Below, piece by piece: positions 1-11,616 of a stretch of 64,000 nucleotides of DNA. The position numbers and the translations under genes are program-made. The stretch spans positions 130,180,501 to 130,244,500 of the forward strand of contig OX465596.1 of the NCBI GenBank assembly GCA_950022295.1, given 5' to 3'. The notes under the pieces are model-generated. The model saw only the letters and a list, made by a program, of their open reading frames with translations. It had not been told where the DNA came from and ran no database searches. The DNA is from Bromus sterilis (Eukaryota > Streptophyta > Magnoliopsida > Poales > Poaceae). Position 1 is the stretch's first letter. Each line of letters begins with the position of its first letter.

Positions 1-339
1 ATGTAATTGTTTTTGTATTTTGTTTTCTTTTTCTGTAAATTAATTTTTTTTTGTTTCTGTAATAAATATTTGGGGGCGCATCTCCTGTACAGTTAGTGGC
101 GCATCTGCAATGCGCCACCCCTAAGGAACCTTATGGGTGGCGCATTCTGAAATGCGCCACCCATAAGGTCTTAGGGGTGGCGCATTTCAAAAAGCGCCAC
201 CCATAAGGGTCTTAGGGGTGGCGTATCCAGAACGCGCCACCCCTAAGCCTTTATTAGTGGCTTGTCCTTAGTGGCGCATCCATAATGCGCCACTAAAGGC
301 TAAAAAAGGGCGTAACCATAAGCCCTTTCTCTAGTAGTG
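1..339. mobile_element. CACTA (En/Spm) transposon, terminal part
   Basis: The segment ends in CTAGTAGTG (331-339), which read on the minus strand is CACTACTAG, the hallmark terminus of grass CACTA transposons, followed inward by the usual GAGAAAGGGCTTATGG-like stretch. Inward of the terminus is an array of palindromic subterminal repeats, as expected for the family. The rest of the element lies left of the window, so the 3-bp target duplication cannot be tested. No transposase coding sequence is present here. The family assignment rests on the terminus and the palindromes only. Confidence 0.75.
93..297. repeat. Subterminal palindrome array of the CACTA end
   Basis: Five units carry GTGGCGCAT and its complement ATGCGCCAC around a 5-8 base spacer (for example 96-104 with 110-118). 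Links between units are AAGG and CTTA motifs. Such repeats are binding sites for the CACTA DNA-binding protein in well-studied members. The unit sequences differ mainly in the spacer, so the arms are the conserved part. Confidence 0.8.
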
Positions 340-1441
340 CGAAGAGGTTAGCAAACTATGGGAAGGTGGAAGAGCCAACAATCGAATACTAGCATTACTC
401 CGAAGAACTCATGCACTTATTATTGGTAACTCTCTATCTAATCGGGAGTTTCACAAAGAGGCGAGTACCTCGAGGAGGATTGTATGGGGGTTTAGTTATC
501 CTTGTGCATACTCGACCCATTGTATGGGAGGGTACTCTATATATTCCAACCCTTCCAGAGGTTAGCGATCCATCTAGTAGCTAGAGTTCTCAACTTATTT
601 TTTAGTTTTTTAAAATAAGCACGGATTGCCCAAAATACGACACCTATCACTAATAGGCTCAAGCTCTTGGCACCTTGATGTCCAAACATTACTTTAACGA
701 ATACCTAAAAACTATTTCATTTTACTACTACACTTGTAATAGAAACATTAATTACCTACTCATACAAGACACACAACTCAGTGCAACAAGCCAACTCCCT
801 AAACAAGATAAACATGAAGATTCAAGAGAGTTCCTAGAACAACCTAAACAACATATCTTACAAATATAAGCATGAAAACTAAAAGCTAAGCATGACATCA
901 GCTATGAAACATGTAAAGAACACACACAAAAAGATAAGCATGCAAGCCTATGTTGTGTTCTACGGTGGAGTGGAGCATGTTTCGATCCCAAACATTGAAG
1001 GCTAGGATCCAACTTGTTATGAAGAGCAAGAAAAACTAAAACAAAGTAAAAATTAAAGAGCGAGACGCTCCAAGTTTAGCACATAACATATGAAGCGATA
1101 AAAATATAGCATGGAGATGGACGAACTAATGATTGTTGATGGAGAATCCCCAAGCATAGATGCTTGAGTCTCCTTGGATATTTTTTGGGGGAGCACAGGG
1201 GCATCCCCAAGCTTGAGCGCTTGACACTCCTGAATCTTCTTTCATCATCTTCCTTCGCATACTTGAAAAATCCCTTCATACGAAACTCATCATAAGATGA
1301 TTAGAGTGGTTAGTACACATGATAAAATAATTTATCTCCACTGGAAATAAAAATATTCTTGAAGATCTACTGTTTCTCAAGATTGCCAAAAAATTTGCAA
1401 AGAAAAAGCAAGCTTAAGGTTTGCAAAACGAAGAAAATGCA
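340..1441. other. AT-rich unclassified transposon-like DNA
   Basis: No open frame above about 65 codons looks coding. The right part (1130-1441) reads smoothly into the LTR terminus at 1442-1661, so at least part is probably LTR interior on the minus strand. I cannot name the family or place its other border. Nothing else is supported. Confidence 0.4.
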
Positions 1442-1661
1442 AAACGTGGCAGAATATGTAAAATGATATAAAAGTGTACCATAACATGTAGCAATGTCAT
1501 ATAAAAGTGCATGGAACAAGCAGAAATTATAGATACGTTTGGGACGTATCAGTTAGTCAAAATATGTGTAAAATAATATAAAAGTGTAGCAAAACATGTA
1601 GCAATGTCACATAAAAGAGCATGGAACAAGCAAAAATTATGGATACGTTTGGGACGTATCA
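1442..1661 (-). repeat. Tandemly duplicated LTR terminus (2 x about 110 bp)
   Basis: Two adjacent copies (about 1442-1551 and 1552-1661) each end in GGGACGTATCA, which on the minus strand is TGATACGTCCC, an LTR-like start beginning with TG. The copies differ at a few positions (for example CAGAAATTATAG versus CAAAAATTATGG). This start sequence resembles a common Triticeae LTR, recalled from general knowledge and not checked. Directly right of the second copy begins an unrelated gag fragment, so 1661/1662 is probably an insertion border. Confidence 0.55.
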
Positions 1662-2165
1662 GACGTCCTTGACCTTGCATTTGGAGGCTTCTTCCTGGAG
1701 CTCAGGAGCGTCGTGCCCTAGGAGACGACAACCTTCTTGGGCTTTGGCGCACTTGTCTTGCATGTCGAACATCTTGGTGACGGAGCCGAGGTCGTTGTCG
1801 ATGGCCATCTTCTCACGCATCCTGGTGTCTCTAACACCCGTATGGACAGAAGAAATGACCACGGCATAAAAAAATCCTTGGGATCTGATTGCGTACCTCG
1901 CTGAAACACCGTATGAAGTTGGGCAGTGATTCCTCGACACCTTGGCGGACAACTCGCAGGTTGTTGATTCTGAGGGGCCGCTTGTAAGTCCCCTTGAAGT
2001 TGGCGATTAAGTCATGGGTCAACACGTCCCAGCTGGAGATGGAGAGAGTTGGGTGATTAATCAACCATCTGCGGGGGGTGTCGTGAAGTACCATCGGGAA
2101 CCAATTGGACATGGCCTTCTCGTCGCCACCCTGATGGGCGTAGATAACACCTCCTCGTTGGTTAC
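1662..2165 (-). pseudogene. Ty3/gypsy gag fragment, frameshifted
   Basis: On the minus strand the N-terminal part (about 2165-1880) encodes a capsid-like retrotransposon gag segment with the pattern ISSWDVLTHDLIANF, then ESLPNFIRCFSEVRNQIP. The match continues in another frame from about 1890 to 1662, with MREKMAIDNDLG and DKCAKAQEG. At least one frameshift therefore breaks it. Protease and reverse transcriptase do not follow: the gag is cut off by the LTR terminus at 1661. Its flank at 2166-2274 looks like untranslated retrotransposon leader. It is a dead fragment of uncertain family. Confidence 0.7.
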
Positions 2166-2274
2166 CCCAAGTGGAAGGTTATGATGTAGATAGTATCAAA
2201 TTTCCCTCAAAAAATATATCAAGGTTTATGTCTCCAATAGAATTCCTAGCTCAACAAGAAGGTGGCAAAGAGAA

Positions 2275-2940
2275 CAATGGCGCCGTTTACAAACCAGAGG
2301 TTGTTCACTTGACCCGGGGAGATAGGAATACCCAAGTATTTGAAGGGGAAAGATCCCATGCTGCAACTCATAAGGGTTTCAACCCTAGTGAGTTCCGAGT
2401 TTGAACAACAAGCACCAATATCTCGCTTTTGGCAAAATTAATTTTCAATCCCGAGAAAGCCTCAAAGAAGAAAAATAGGAATTTAAGATTAGTGAGACAT
2501 AGATCAGAATTCTCCACCAGGATGATAGTATCATCAGCATATTGCAGGCGGGACATGCTAGAAGGGATAAGAGTGGAGTCCACTGGAAAATGTCTCCAAC
2601 CAAAGCAGCACGGGGGAGAATACAAGAGAGGGTATCCACAAGAAAGTTAAACAATAAAGGGGAGATGAGATCACCATGTCTAAGGCCCTTTCCATTAGGG
2701 AAATAGGGCCCAATGGAACCGTTAACAGAGACCTTAGTCTGACCCCCTCCCCCACACAAACCAACTGCATTAATCGATGAGCATATGCCCCATCAAGGCC
2801 TTTAGCAATAAGAACATACCATAATAAAGGCCAACTAACACAATCATAGGCTTTTTCAAAGTCAAAGTTAAGAATATCCACGTTGGTTTTTTGAACCCGG
2901 AGGTCACGCACAATCCCAGGGATACACATGATCCCATCAA
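2275..2940 (-). pseudogene. LINE (non-LTR) ORF2, C-terminal half of reverse transcriptase
   Basis: Minus-strand translation gives a non-LTR reverse transcriptase in pieces of different frames. FDFEKAYDCVSW lies near 2880-2845, KGLRHGDLISPLLFN follows near 2690, then the catalytic LQYADDTIIL with YADD at 2530-2541. After it come SGLKINFAKSEI and, in another frame, SFPFKYLGIPIS near 2350-2310. Several frameshifts make it non-functional. The missing N-terminal half lies 12.5 kb away at 15480-16190; the two halves meet exactly at the target duplication of element E1. No poly(A) tail was recognised. Confidence 0.85.
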
Positions 2941-5900
2941 TGTCGGGACCCGGAATATGCATATGTAATTCGAGTCACAACGCAATCATATGGAGAGCCG
3001 AGAGCCGTACCCACTTGTCTAAGCAGACAAGGCCAAGCACAAAACACTCTCGGAAAGCATCGTACGTGAGGGGCATCCCATCTAGGCTGGATGATCAACT
3101 GAGATGGGTCCTCATCGCCCGTTCACAAGTATAAATGATTATGGGTGGTGAAATCCCATACTCATAGACAAGTCGGCTCAACCATATTATTAACTGAATT
3201 ATAACACTTACATAAACAGACTCCAGCCCGATCACTTATTCGGGATCTCGGGCGGGCTCAATCATACATCAAAGTGTGCCACATGACAGAGTCATGAGCA
3301 ATCGCATCGCGATGCCCCAAGCTGCGCACAAATAAGGGCCACTTGGTGTATAAAAGACCACCGGCAAGAACACAACTAAGCTATCGAACCCCAAAATAAG
3401 ACATGCATGTTATAATCATACACGCATCATACATGTCCAGTGTAAATAGCCGGTATTCAGTACATGAACTCTACAAAGTATATCTTTATTGACTTACACA
3501 TAGAGCATACAAAGATCACATGACTATGATCCATCATTACATCAAACAACGGAAGCAAATTAGTTCTGAGTACAAACAAGATTAACAAATGGCTTAGAGA
3601 ATCCTTGTTCAACATACATGCCCTTCCACGAGGGACCAGACTGCTGTCTGGAACTATACTATCTTAGTCAACATCGAGCTTCAGGAAGGTGTCTCCATCG
3701 GGGTCTGGTTTTCCATCTAAAGCATAGAATGAGCAAACGTGAGTACAAAGTCGTACTCAGCAAGACTTACATCAGTACTATGCTACTCATGCTCAAGTAT
3801 CAAGGTAAAGGGAGGTTGGGTTTCATCATGCAGAAGATCCAGCATTGACTTGGGTAGTCCTGTACTACGAGTACCAGACTTGAGGTAAGAAGCGTACACG
3901 AGTCCACTACCAAGTCTCCAACCAATACACCACTATGGATACTTCCTCGACTTCCCCACGAGGAAGCACACCATAGCACTCATGCTTATCTTGCGAGTTT
4001 TAGAGTATCCATTCAAGTTGTCTAATAATCAGGCACAGCTTTCCAAGTAGTCCATGACCGCGGACGCGGCTATTCGAATAGTTTATTAACCCTGCAAGGG
4101 TGTACCGCTACACACACATGACCATCGGTTACCGCCAAGTACTCATCACCATTAATGGGGTGCCGGCGAGGATGTTCACCACGACACTTACCTCACGGCA
4201 CCGTTCTAGTCTAAGGAGTCAACTGTCTGAGTTCCAAACCCAACTGGAATTCCGGCCGAGTTTCCAGTCAGGACTCAAACCCTGTAGGCACGACTGACAA
4301 GCCCACCTCGACGGATGGTTCTCCGCTTGACAAGCCATGTTCTACAAGCCCTACCATGAATGCCACATTTCATTTCCTTTATATTTCTATGCATATGCCG
4401 AATGGAAAAACCCGAACTAGGTGTGACTCCAGGACTTGGATCGGGGTGAGTTAATAGGTCGAGAGGGGTTAGTGAGCCCAATGTGTGGTTGTACTCTTTT
4501 TCTCAGATTACCATACAAGAACTCGGGCTTAAGGCGGTGTTCAACGAGACAACCCACTGTGTACTCCCACACAGCCTCTCATCGTTCACCTTGTATTAGG
4601 GTAGATTCACCAACATAGTTTCACTTTCATCAACACCATGTTCACTACCATCCCGACTCACATCAAAAGTATCCTGATTGTAAACTCTAAGCATGAAATA
4701 AGCTTTAAAAGTTGCAGGGGCCACATGATATCAATAAACTCCTATGTCAGCTAGTATTGTGGTTTGCTTACTACTGTGACAAGATGATAGGTATGCATCG
4801 GATATGGGTTCAACTATGCGGTAGAATCGATAACAAGGTGATCTCCTAAACATGCATAAGCAAGACCGAGAGGGAAGTGGGATTTTATAGACATGATCAA
4901 TAGGGTTTTCTTGCCTTGCTGACGAGGTTCAGTACGGTGTCTTCAACGAAGGGGGTGGCCTCCGGTTCCGGATCCACTTCTATCGAGCAAACAAAGCATT
5001 TGCTATTGTTTGTTCTTTGTAAACCATCTTGACATGTGTATGATATGCCTCTGTTGTACAAGTGTTTATGTTTGCATTGCAATGGTTCAAATTGGAATAG
5101 GATTTGAATTAAATTTGAATTAATTCCAATTAAGCCAAATAGCAAAAGCTACTAGTCCCAGTTTAAGATCAACTCAAACATGGTTGAAAGTTGATTATTT
5201 GGATAGAGCATTTTCTACTGATCATTTTTCATATATTATTTTGTCCAATTTGGAGTTAATATGAAATTTATATGAATTTTAGAAGTTTAATACATTTTCT
5301 GTAATTTTTCAGTATTTATTTTAAATAGAAAAGCCCTTTACTGCGTCATGCATGCCTCAGCATGACGTAGGGGGGCTGACAGCTTGGAACCGCTAGTTAG
5401 TGACTAGGGGGGGTTAATCCCTCTGTTTGAATTAAACAGTGATTAGATTAGGGGCCTGGGCCCACTGGTCAGTGGCCTAGGGGGGGGTAATTAGTGGGGT
5501 TAAGCACGGGGGGTTAGGGCTAAGTTGTTGCCGGTGAGCTCTGTGCTCGCCGGAGACTCGCCGGAGACTCGCAGGAATCCCATTTTCGGCCACGGGAGAG
5601 GGATTGGAGAGCACGGGCAGGTAGCTTGGGGTCGTGCGCATCTTCTCGGGCGACTGGGGTGTCACGGGGAGCTCTCTGGCCACGGTTACGACGACGGGCG
5701 CGGTGACCGGCTCGGACCTTGCCAACCTCAGTGATGCGCAACACGGGAGAAAGAACTGGGAGAGGGAATCGAAGCGCAACGCTCACCGGAGCGCGGTGAA
5801 GGGCACGACGGGGCTGGGGAAGACCTGGTGGTGGAGCAATTCGTCGTTGTCGTTCACGGTGGCCGGCGGGAGTCGTTGAAGAGGGCGGCGTCCACGGGGC

Positions 5901-6721
5901 ATCCTTGCTCGATTCCGCGCGGTTGCAGACGAGGTCGACGGGGCTGGTGCGGTAGGACACGACAGGCAGACACGGGTCGGCTGTTGGGCACGAGCACGTA
6001 GCGGCGGCGCTTCGGCGTGGTCTCGGGTGCGCGCAGAAACAAGAGAGGGAGAGGGGGAGAGAGAGCGGAGAGAGGGGGAGATGGCAGGGGCCTCTCTAGA
6101 GGGTTGCGTGGCGCGAGGGGGAGGCTTGAGGAGGGCCCTAGATGTCTCTCGACGTCGCGGTGGCGACGGCGTTCTCCCAGCTCGCCACCAAGATGGTTGG
6201 AGAAGGCGACAAGGGGGGGAAAGCTGGGCTGGGCTGGCTGGTGTTTGAGTTGGGCCGAAATCCCAGGTAAGGCCCCCTTTCCTTTTTCTCTTCTGTTGTC
6301 TTTTTGTGTAAGTTGTTTTGCTCTGGACAAAAGAGCAAAGCATTTTTTTTAAATGCCCAAATATTATATGTGGCCTTACTAGACATATAGCTAGCCACTC
6401 ACAAAGTTTTGGGATTTTTGAAATTCAAACAGTTTGAAATTCAAATCAAATAGGGGTTTTATTTAATTTCCAAGCCCTTTTTGGAATTTTTGGAAAATCT
6501 TGGTGCATGTAGTGGGACCCACTTCACTTTATATGTGATCATGCATATTTATAAGACTTTTCAAAAATAACAGAGGAATTTTTGGAAGAAATTTTTGTCT
6601 GCCCATTTAATTAAATTCTCTAGGGATTTTCTTTTCCCCATTTTTGAATTTCTTTTGAAATTTTCAGATGATGCAAAGGGGCACTCAAACCCTAGAACTT
6701 ACCCAAGTTGGGGTTCTGACA
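2941..6721 (-). repeat. E1 3' LTR
   Basis: Starts TGTCGGGACC and ends GGGGTTCTGACA on the plus strand. It is preceded on its right by the polypurine tract GAGTGGAGGCGAG (minus strand, 6722-6736). Relative to the 5' LTR it lacks about 185 bases after position 4994 (the partner has them at 13621-13800). It keeps about 50 bases (near 3355-3410) that the partner lost. A GC-rich block at 5480-6260 holds open frames on both strands but no recognisable protein. A near-perfect palindrome with TGACG lies at 5341-5370. Confidence 0.92.
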
Positions 6722-7060
6722 ACTCGCCTCCACTCAAAAGAATCTCTTCCCGAGATTCAGAAGTCGTCGGGAGGAAGGTGGGGTACTCGGCGCTGAGACG
6801 GTCTTCTGATCTTCTGACGACGAGTGACACGCTCTGCTGAATCAAGAATACGAACATGGTACTCTGGATAAGAAAGGTCATCTTGGAGATCAAGAGTTTC
6901 ATGGTCGACTTCGCGGATGGGGTCCTTGAAGCAACGCCTGAGTTGTGACACATGGAATACATCATGTACCCGGGAAAGCTGCGGGGGGTAGTTCAAGTTG
7001 GTAGGCAACTTCTCCACGTTTAGCTAGAATACGGAAAGGTCCGATGTAACGTGGGGCCAA
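6722..7060 (-). pseudogene. E1 integrase C-terminus and truncated chromodomain
   Basis: Minus-strand frames encode SRVHDVFHVSQLRRCFKDP and ILDSAERVTRRQKI, the start of a chromodomain that in E3 and E5 continues with KVQWSHHS and ATWEREDRL. In E1 about 65 bases encoding that middle part are absent near 6802, joining TCTTC to TCTTCTGACG. A TAG at 7061-7063 separates it from the integrase. Chromodomains in this lineage target integration to marked heterochromatin; this copy could not fold normally. Confidence 0.8.
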
Positions 7061-8239
7061 CTAGCCTTTGATACCGAAGCGTTGGGTTCCCTTCAGAGGA
7101 GTAACCTGAAGGTAAGCCTTCTCATCCAGATTGTAGCTTTCTTGCCTATGATGACGATCATAGTAGCTTTTCTGACGAGACTGGGCTGCTTTCAATTGAT
7201 CACGAACAATGCGAACTTGCTCTTCTGCTTCCATGATTATATCCGGTCCAAAGAATTGTCTTTCACCGGTTTCTGACCAGTTTAGGGGTGTTCGACATCT
7301 TCGTCCATAGAGGAGTTCAAAAGGAGCCATGTTCAGAGTAGATTGGAAACTATTGTTATAAGCAAATTCGGCGAATGGCAGAGACTTCTCCCAATTCTTT
7401 CCGAATGAGATAACACAAGCTCTGAGCATGTCTTCGAGAATTCGATTAACCCTTTTGACTTTACCACTAGACTGCGGATGGAAATCTGTACTAAAGGAGA
7501 GATGAGTTCCCATAGCATTCTGAAAGCTTCCCCAGAATCTAGAGGTGAAAAGGCTACCACGATCAGAATTGATTTCCAAAGGAACACCATGAAGAGACAC
7601 AATTCTGGAGACATACAAGTCCACTAACTGGCTCGCAGTTATAGACTCGCGAACTAGAAGGAAGTGAGCAACTTTGGAAAGTCTGTCAACGACAACGAAG
7701 ATGGCATCATTTCCTTTCCGGGTTTTTGGAAAGCCAGTGATGAAATCCATACTGACTTTGTCCCATTTCCACTCAGGAATAGGCAAAGGTTGAAGAGTAC
7801 CAGCAGGTCTTTGGTGTTCGGCCTTAATGTGACGACAAACGTTACATTCGGCAACATATCGAGCAATGTCTCTCTTCATCCTAGTCCACCAAAATATCTG
7901 GCGTAGATCTCGGTACATTTTTGTGCTACCGGGATGAATCGAGAGGGGCGTGTCATGGGCTTATTTGAGGATGAGTTGCCTTAGTTCCCTATTCTTAGGT
8001 ACTACCAAACGATTTTCAAAGAATACCGTTCCTTTGCTATCTGTGGAGAAACATTTAGCAACTCCGCTAGTAATGTTCTCCTTGATCTGGGGAACACCTC
8101 GTGCACGCCTTTGGGCAACTATGATTTTATCCTCAAGGGTTGGTTTCGCCACCAAGTTGAAAAGAGATCCACGAGGAACAATCTCGAGGTTGAGCTTTCG
8201 AAATTCCTCATGAAGAAGTGGTTGATACTGTTGTAACAT
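7061..8239 (-). pseudogene. E1 integrase (broken)
   Basis: The zinc-binding part shows RDLRQIFWWTRMKRDIA and the CNVC pair. The catalytic core shows SMDFITGFPKTRKGND (first Asp), INSDRGSLFTS (second Asp) and GKVKRVNRI, where the DDE glutamate region reads VKRVN rather than the VERVN of E3 and E5, so the catalytic Glu is replaced by Lys. An in-frame TAA sits between LILK and AHDTP (near 7958-7960). Another stop ends the frame at 7061. It lies between RNase H and the chromodomain remnant and is certainly inactive. Confidence 0.85.
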
Positions 8240-8716
8240 GAGGTTTTTACAATACGACTTAGTGCATCAGCCATGACATTGGCCTTGCCTGGGGTGTAAG
8301 AAATTCCTAAGTCATAATATTTTATCAACTCTATCCAGCGTCTTTGCCTGAGATTAAGATCTGGCTGGGTGAAAATATATTTGAGGCTTTGGTGGTCGGA
8401 ATAGATCTCACAACGATTACCAAGGAGGTAATGTCGCCAAGTTGTCAGGGCATGAACTACGGCAGCGAGTTCATGATCATGGGTAGGATAGTTCTCTTCA
8501 TGTGGACGCAACTGGCGTGAAGCGTACGCTACCACATGTCGATCTTGCATAAGTATGCATTCTAACCCTAGCCGTGAAGCGTCACAATAGATCTCGAAAT
8601 CCCTCTTAGTGTCTGGAGGCGCAAGTACGGGGGAAGAATTCAATCTTCATTTCAGCTCTTGAAAGCTTTCCTCACACTTGGGAGTCCATTGGAATTTCTT
8701 ATCTTTCTTGAGGAGT
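8240..8716 (-). pseudogene. E1 RNase H domain (frameshifted)
   Basis: The domain keeps KRDFEIYCDASRLGLECI (first catalytic Asp in YCDAS), HDHELAAVVHAL (Glu), IYSDHQSLKYIF (Asp) and the closing MADALSR. Compared with E5, a 7-base deletion of ACGACTT near 8255-8262 shifts the frame into the integrase linker. Upstream, a short indel near 8745 separates it from the RT frame. RNase H removes the RNA strand during reverse transcription. Confidence 0.85.
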
Positions 8717-10108
8717 TCAGTCAGAGGCTTTGCAACTTTGGAGAAGTTCAACGAAGTGGTGGCAATAGCTTGCTAAGCCAAGAAAACTCCTAACTTGCTT
8801 AACCGATTCAGGTGGAGTCCAGTCAAGAATGGCCTGAACTCTCTCGGGATTCACAGCAATTCCTTTGGTAGAAATCACATGGCCTAAGTAGGTCACTTCT
8901 GGTAGCCAAAAATCGCACTTAGAGAACTTGGCATAAAGGTGATGCTCTTGAAGTTTCATCAATACCAGCCTAAGATGCTCGGCATGTTCTTCTTCGTTCT
9001 TCGAGTAGATGAGAATTTCATCAAGATAAACTACAACAAATTTATCCAAGTACTCCATGAAGATCGAATTCATCATGCGCGAGAAAGTGATGGGGGCATT
9101 GGTTAAACCGAAGAAAATGACGGTGAACTCGTAAAGACCATAACGAGTATTGAAAGCCGTTTTTGGAATGTCCTCGTTTCTGATTTTGATTTGATGATAG
9201 CCTAATCTCAAATCCATCTTGGAGAAGACAGAGGATCCAGCAAGTTGATCATAAAGATCATTGATCCTGTGCAGTGGGTAATTGTTCTTTATCGTCGCTA
9301 GATTAAGCGGGCGATAATCTACGCACATCCTTTCTGTTCCATCTTTCTTCGTTACGAACAAAACGGGGCAACCCCATGGCGATGAGCTAGGGCGGATGAA
9401 GCCTTTTGCCAACAAAGCTTCAAGTTGGATTTTAAGCTCAGCTAACTCATGTGGGACCATTTTATATGGGCATCTGGAAATTGGGGCAGTGCCTGGGGCA
9501 AGATCTATAATGAATTCTACACATCTGTCAGGAGGCATTCCTGGCAGTTCTTCAGGAAAGACATCCGGGAAATCATGAACCACCGGAATATCTTCAAGGT
9601 CAAGAAGGGGAAGCACATTCAAAGTATGCATCTGGATTCTAGAGCTGGGTGATGTGTAGTCAATTGTCTGGCCTGAAGGATGGGTGAGTTTAACTAACTT
9701 GGCTTTACAATCAAGGAAAGAATTCTGTCTTGATAACCAATCCATTCCTAGGATGACATCAATGTCCGAAGACTTGAGGGCTATAAGAGAAGCAAGGAAT
9801 ACTAAACCCTCAATTGAAATTTGATTGCCATGGCTTACTCTATTAGTTTGCCACTTTGAACCAGGAGTTTGAATGATCATTGGAGAAAACATTTCTTCAA
9901 AAGGAAACTCATGACGAAGTGCATAACTCTCCGACATGAACGAATGAGAAGCTCCTGGATCGAAAAGAATGAAGGCGGGAACATGATTGACTGGGAGCGT
10001 ACCAAGGATGACATCAGAAGTATCAATAGCTTCCTCAACTGAGATTTGGTTCACACAACCCCCAACAATGGCTAAGGACTTTGCTTGCAAGGAGTTGGAG
10101 GTTGATTT
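8717..10108 (-). pseudogene. E1 protease and reverse transcriptase (broken, YLDE active site)
   Basis: From the right: a retropepsin-like LFDPGASHSFMS (near 9960-9925), the linker LGMDWLSRQNS, then RT with MCVDYRPLNLA, SKMDLRLGYHQIKI and FGLTNAPITFSR. The catalytic motif reads VVYLDEILIYS near 9040-9000. E3 and E5 have YLDD, so the second catalytic Asp is Glu here. The frame is separated from gag by an in-frame TAG at 10109-10111. It shifts out of frame near 8745, after SFLGLASYC. Confidence 0.9.
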
Positions 10109-11146
10109 CTATGAATACTTAGCTTTGGAAGACTTGGGTGGGGTGGCATCATGTCTTGGTCGAGGATCCACTTTCACCGACAATGAACATTTTTGTGCGA
10201 CGTGGCCATGCTGACCACACTTGTAGCAAACTCTGGTGTCAGGGGGTGGAGCAAGGATGGCAGGCTCACTACCATAGTTGTTGGGATTCGTGTTTGGTGG
10301 AGGAGGTTGAGGCACCATGTAGGATGGCCTTGAAATAAGGTGTGAAGGAATGGCACTAGTTGGAATCCAAATCCGGCGTTTCTGAGGGGCCGAACTAGAA
10401 GATGGAGCAAACTCAAGAGCATGCTTGCGATAATCTTCGAACACCTCATTGCCATACTCAGCTCTGAAGGATCGATTGACTAAATCCTCAAAGTTGACAA
10501 ACTCATGAAGATTGAGATCATGACGAATAACAGGGCTAAGTCCCTTGCGGAACCATGCTTGCTTCCTGGCATCAGTGGATATCTCCTCTTGGGCATAACG
10601 AGCAAGATGGTTGAACTCAGTCATATACTCGTGGATGCACATATCTCCGTGAGTTAGATTGCAAAAATCTTCCTTCTTTATTTCCATAATCTCATCCAGA
10701 ATGTGGTACCCTCGGAAGGCATCACGGAATTGCTGCCAAGTCACTATGTGACCATCAGGTTGCATTCCAACATAGTTCTCCCACCATTCACCAGCACCAC
10801 CTTCCAGAAAGTATACCGAAAACTTCACACGATCATTGGGAGGAACATGCGCCGTCTCAAGCTTACGCTCAATGGAACGAAGCCAATCATCGGCTTCAAG
10901 GGGCTCGGAAGAACATCGAAATACCGGTGGTTTGAGGACGATGAAATCCTGAATGCTAACAACCACATTGCGCTGACAAGCGGTATTCTGCTCGATGAGC
11001 TCCAGAAGGCGTGTTTGATCACGTCGATTCCGTTTGGCTTCCATCATAATTTCTGCCGCAGAAGGCAGTAGTGGAGATTCAACATCATTTCGATGCTGAT
11101 CACGGTCTCGATTGCGACGAACAGCACTACGAGTTCCACCTGACAT
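10109..11146 (-). pseudogene. E1 gag polyprotein
   Basis: A 345-codon frame from ATG at 11146-11144 (MSGGTRSAV). It carries a retrotransposon gag capsid domain at about residues 60-200 (DDWLRSIERKLE, WWENYVG, FCNLTHGDM, EFNHLARYA). A CCHC zinc knuckle follows near residues 310-325 (CYKCGQHGHVAQKC). In the intact relative E5, gag and pol form one frame; here gag ends at TAG 10109-10111, 21 bases before the next open segment. The ATG is preceded by TATCACACAG and G, a good 3' splice site. Gag itself appears whole. Confidence 0.88.
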
Positions 11147-11616
11147 CCTGTGTGATAAAAATCAACAATCAGAACAGGTTTTACGATGGAATCAAAGATA
11201 AGAGGACATGACTAGGAGGAAAAGATTGTAATGCAAAGGCAAAGATTCCTAGAAACGCAGAATAAATCGGGCAGCTTAACGGCTATACCGAGATGGAAAA
11301 TGAGACAACCTTGAAAAATTGGATAGAACTTCCTCAAGGAACTCAACAACACGATGACTCTGGAAGACCACAACAATCCTACGGCTACAAAGAAGTAAAC
11401 AACGAGATGTTCTAGTAAGACATAGATGAGCCTGGTCCTATCTTCCCGCAGAAAAGATGAGGGTGACTCAGAACTCAGATCCATGAGGGTAAGGAGAAAA
11501 AGAAGCCTTACGTTGTTCCCTTTATACCCAAGTAACTATATAACTATAGAATGCTAGACTCGACTTCGACCAAGGGTTGAATAATCCTACAGACAGTCCT
11601 GCTCTGATACCAAGTC
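11147..11616 (-). other. E1 untranslated leader with candidate intron
   Basis: This leader between the 5' LTR and gag has no convincing coding frame. A donor-like CAAC/GTAAGG lies at 11511-11506 and an acceptor-like CACACAG/G at 11149-11147, defining a possible 364-base intron (11148-11511). Both sites are kept in E3 and E5 at the same distance from the LTR. The primer binding site is at its right end. Confidence 0.5.
11600..11614 (-). promoter_or_regulatory. E1 primer binding site (initiator Met tRNA type)
   Basis: The minus strand reads CTTGGTATCAGAGCA two bases inside the 5' LTR edge. It contains TGGTATCAGAGC, the usual sequence complementary to the 3' end of plant initiator Met tRNA. It fixes the orientation of E1. 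Confidence 0.9.

Noticed and set aside
93..297. Regularly spaced palindromes resembling a CRISPR-like array
   Set aside because: The spacers are short and similar, the arms match CACTA subterminal repeats, and a CACTA terminus follows at 331-339.
5477..6398. Long overlapping frames on both strands in the LTR GC-rich island (also 14241-15092, 35827-36843, 45866-46942, 54267-55159)
   Set aside because: They are low-complexity Arg/Pro/Gly-rich, differ between LTR copies by frameshifts and match no domain; base composition explains them.
11212..11484. A hydrophobic 90-codon leader frame in E1, with a weak counterpart at 60016-60246 in E3
   Set aside because: The frames diverge by shifts and lie within the candidate intron; no sign of selection can be seen.
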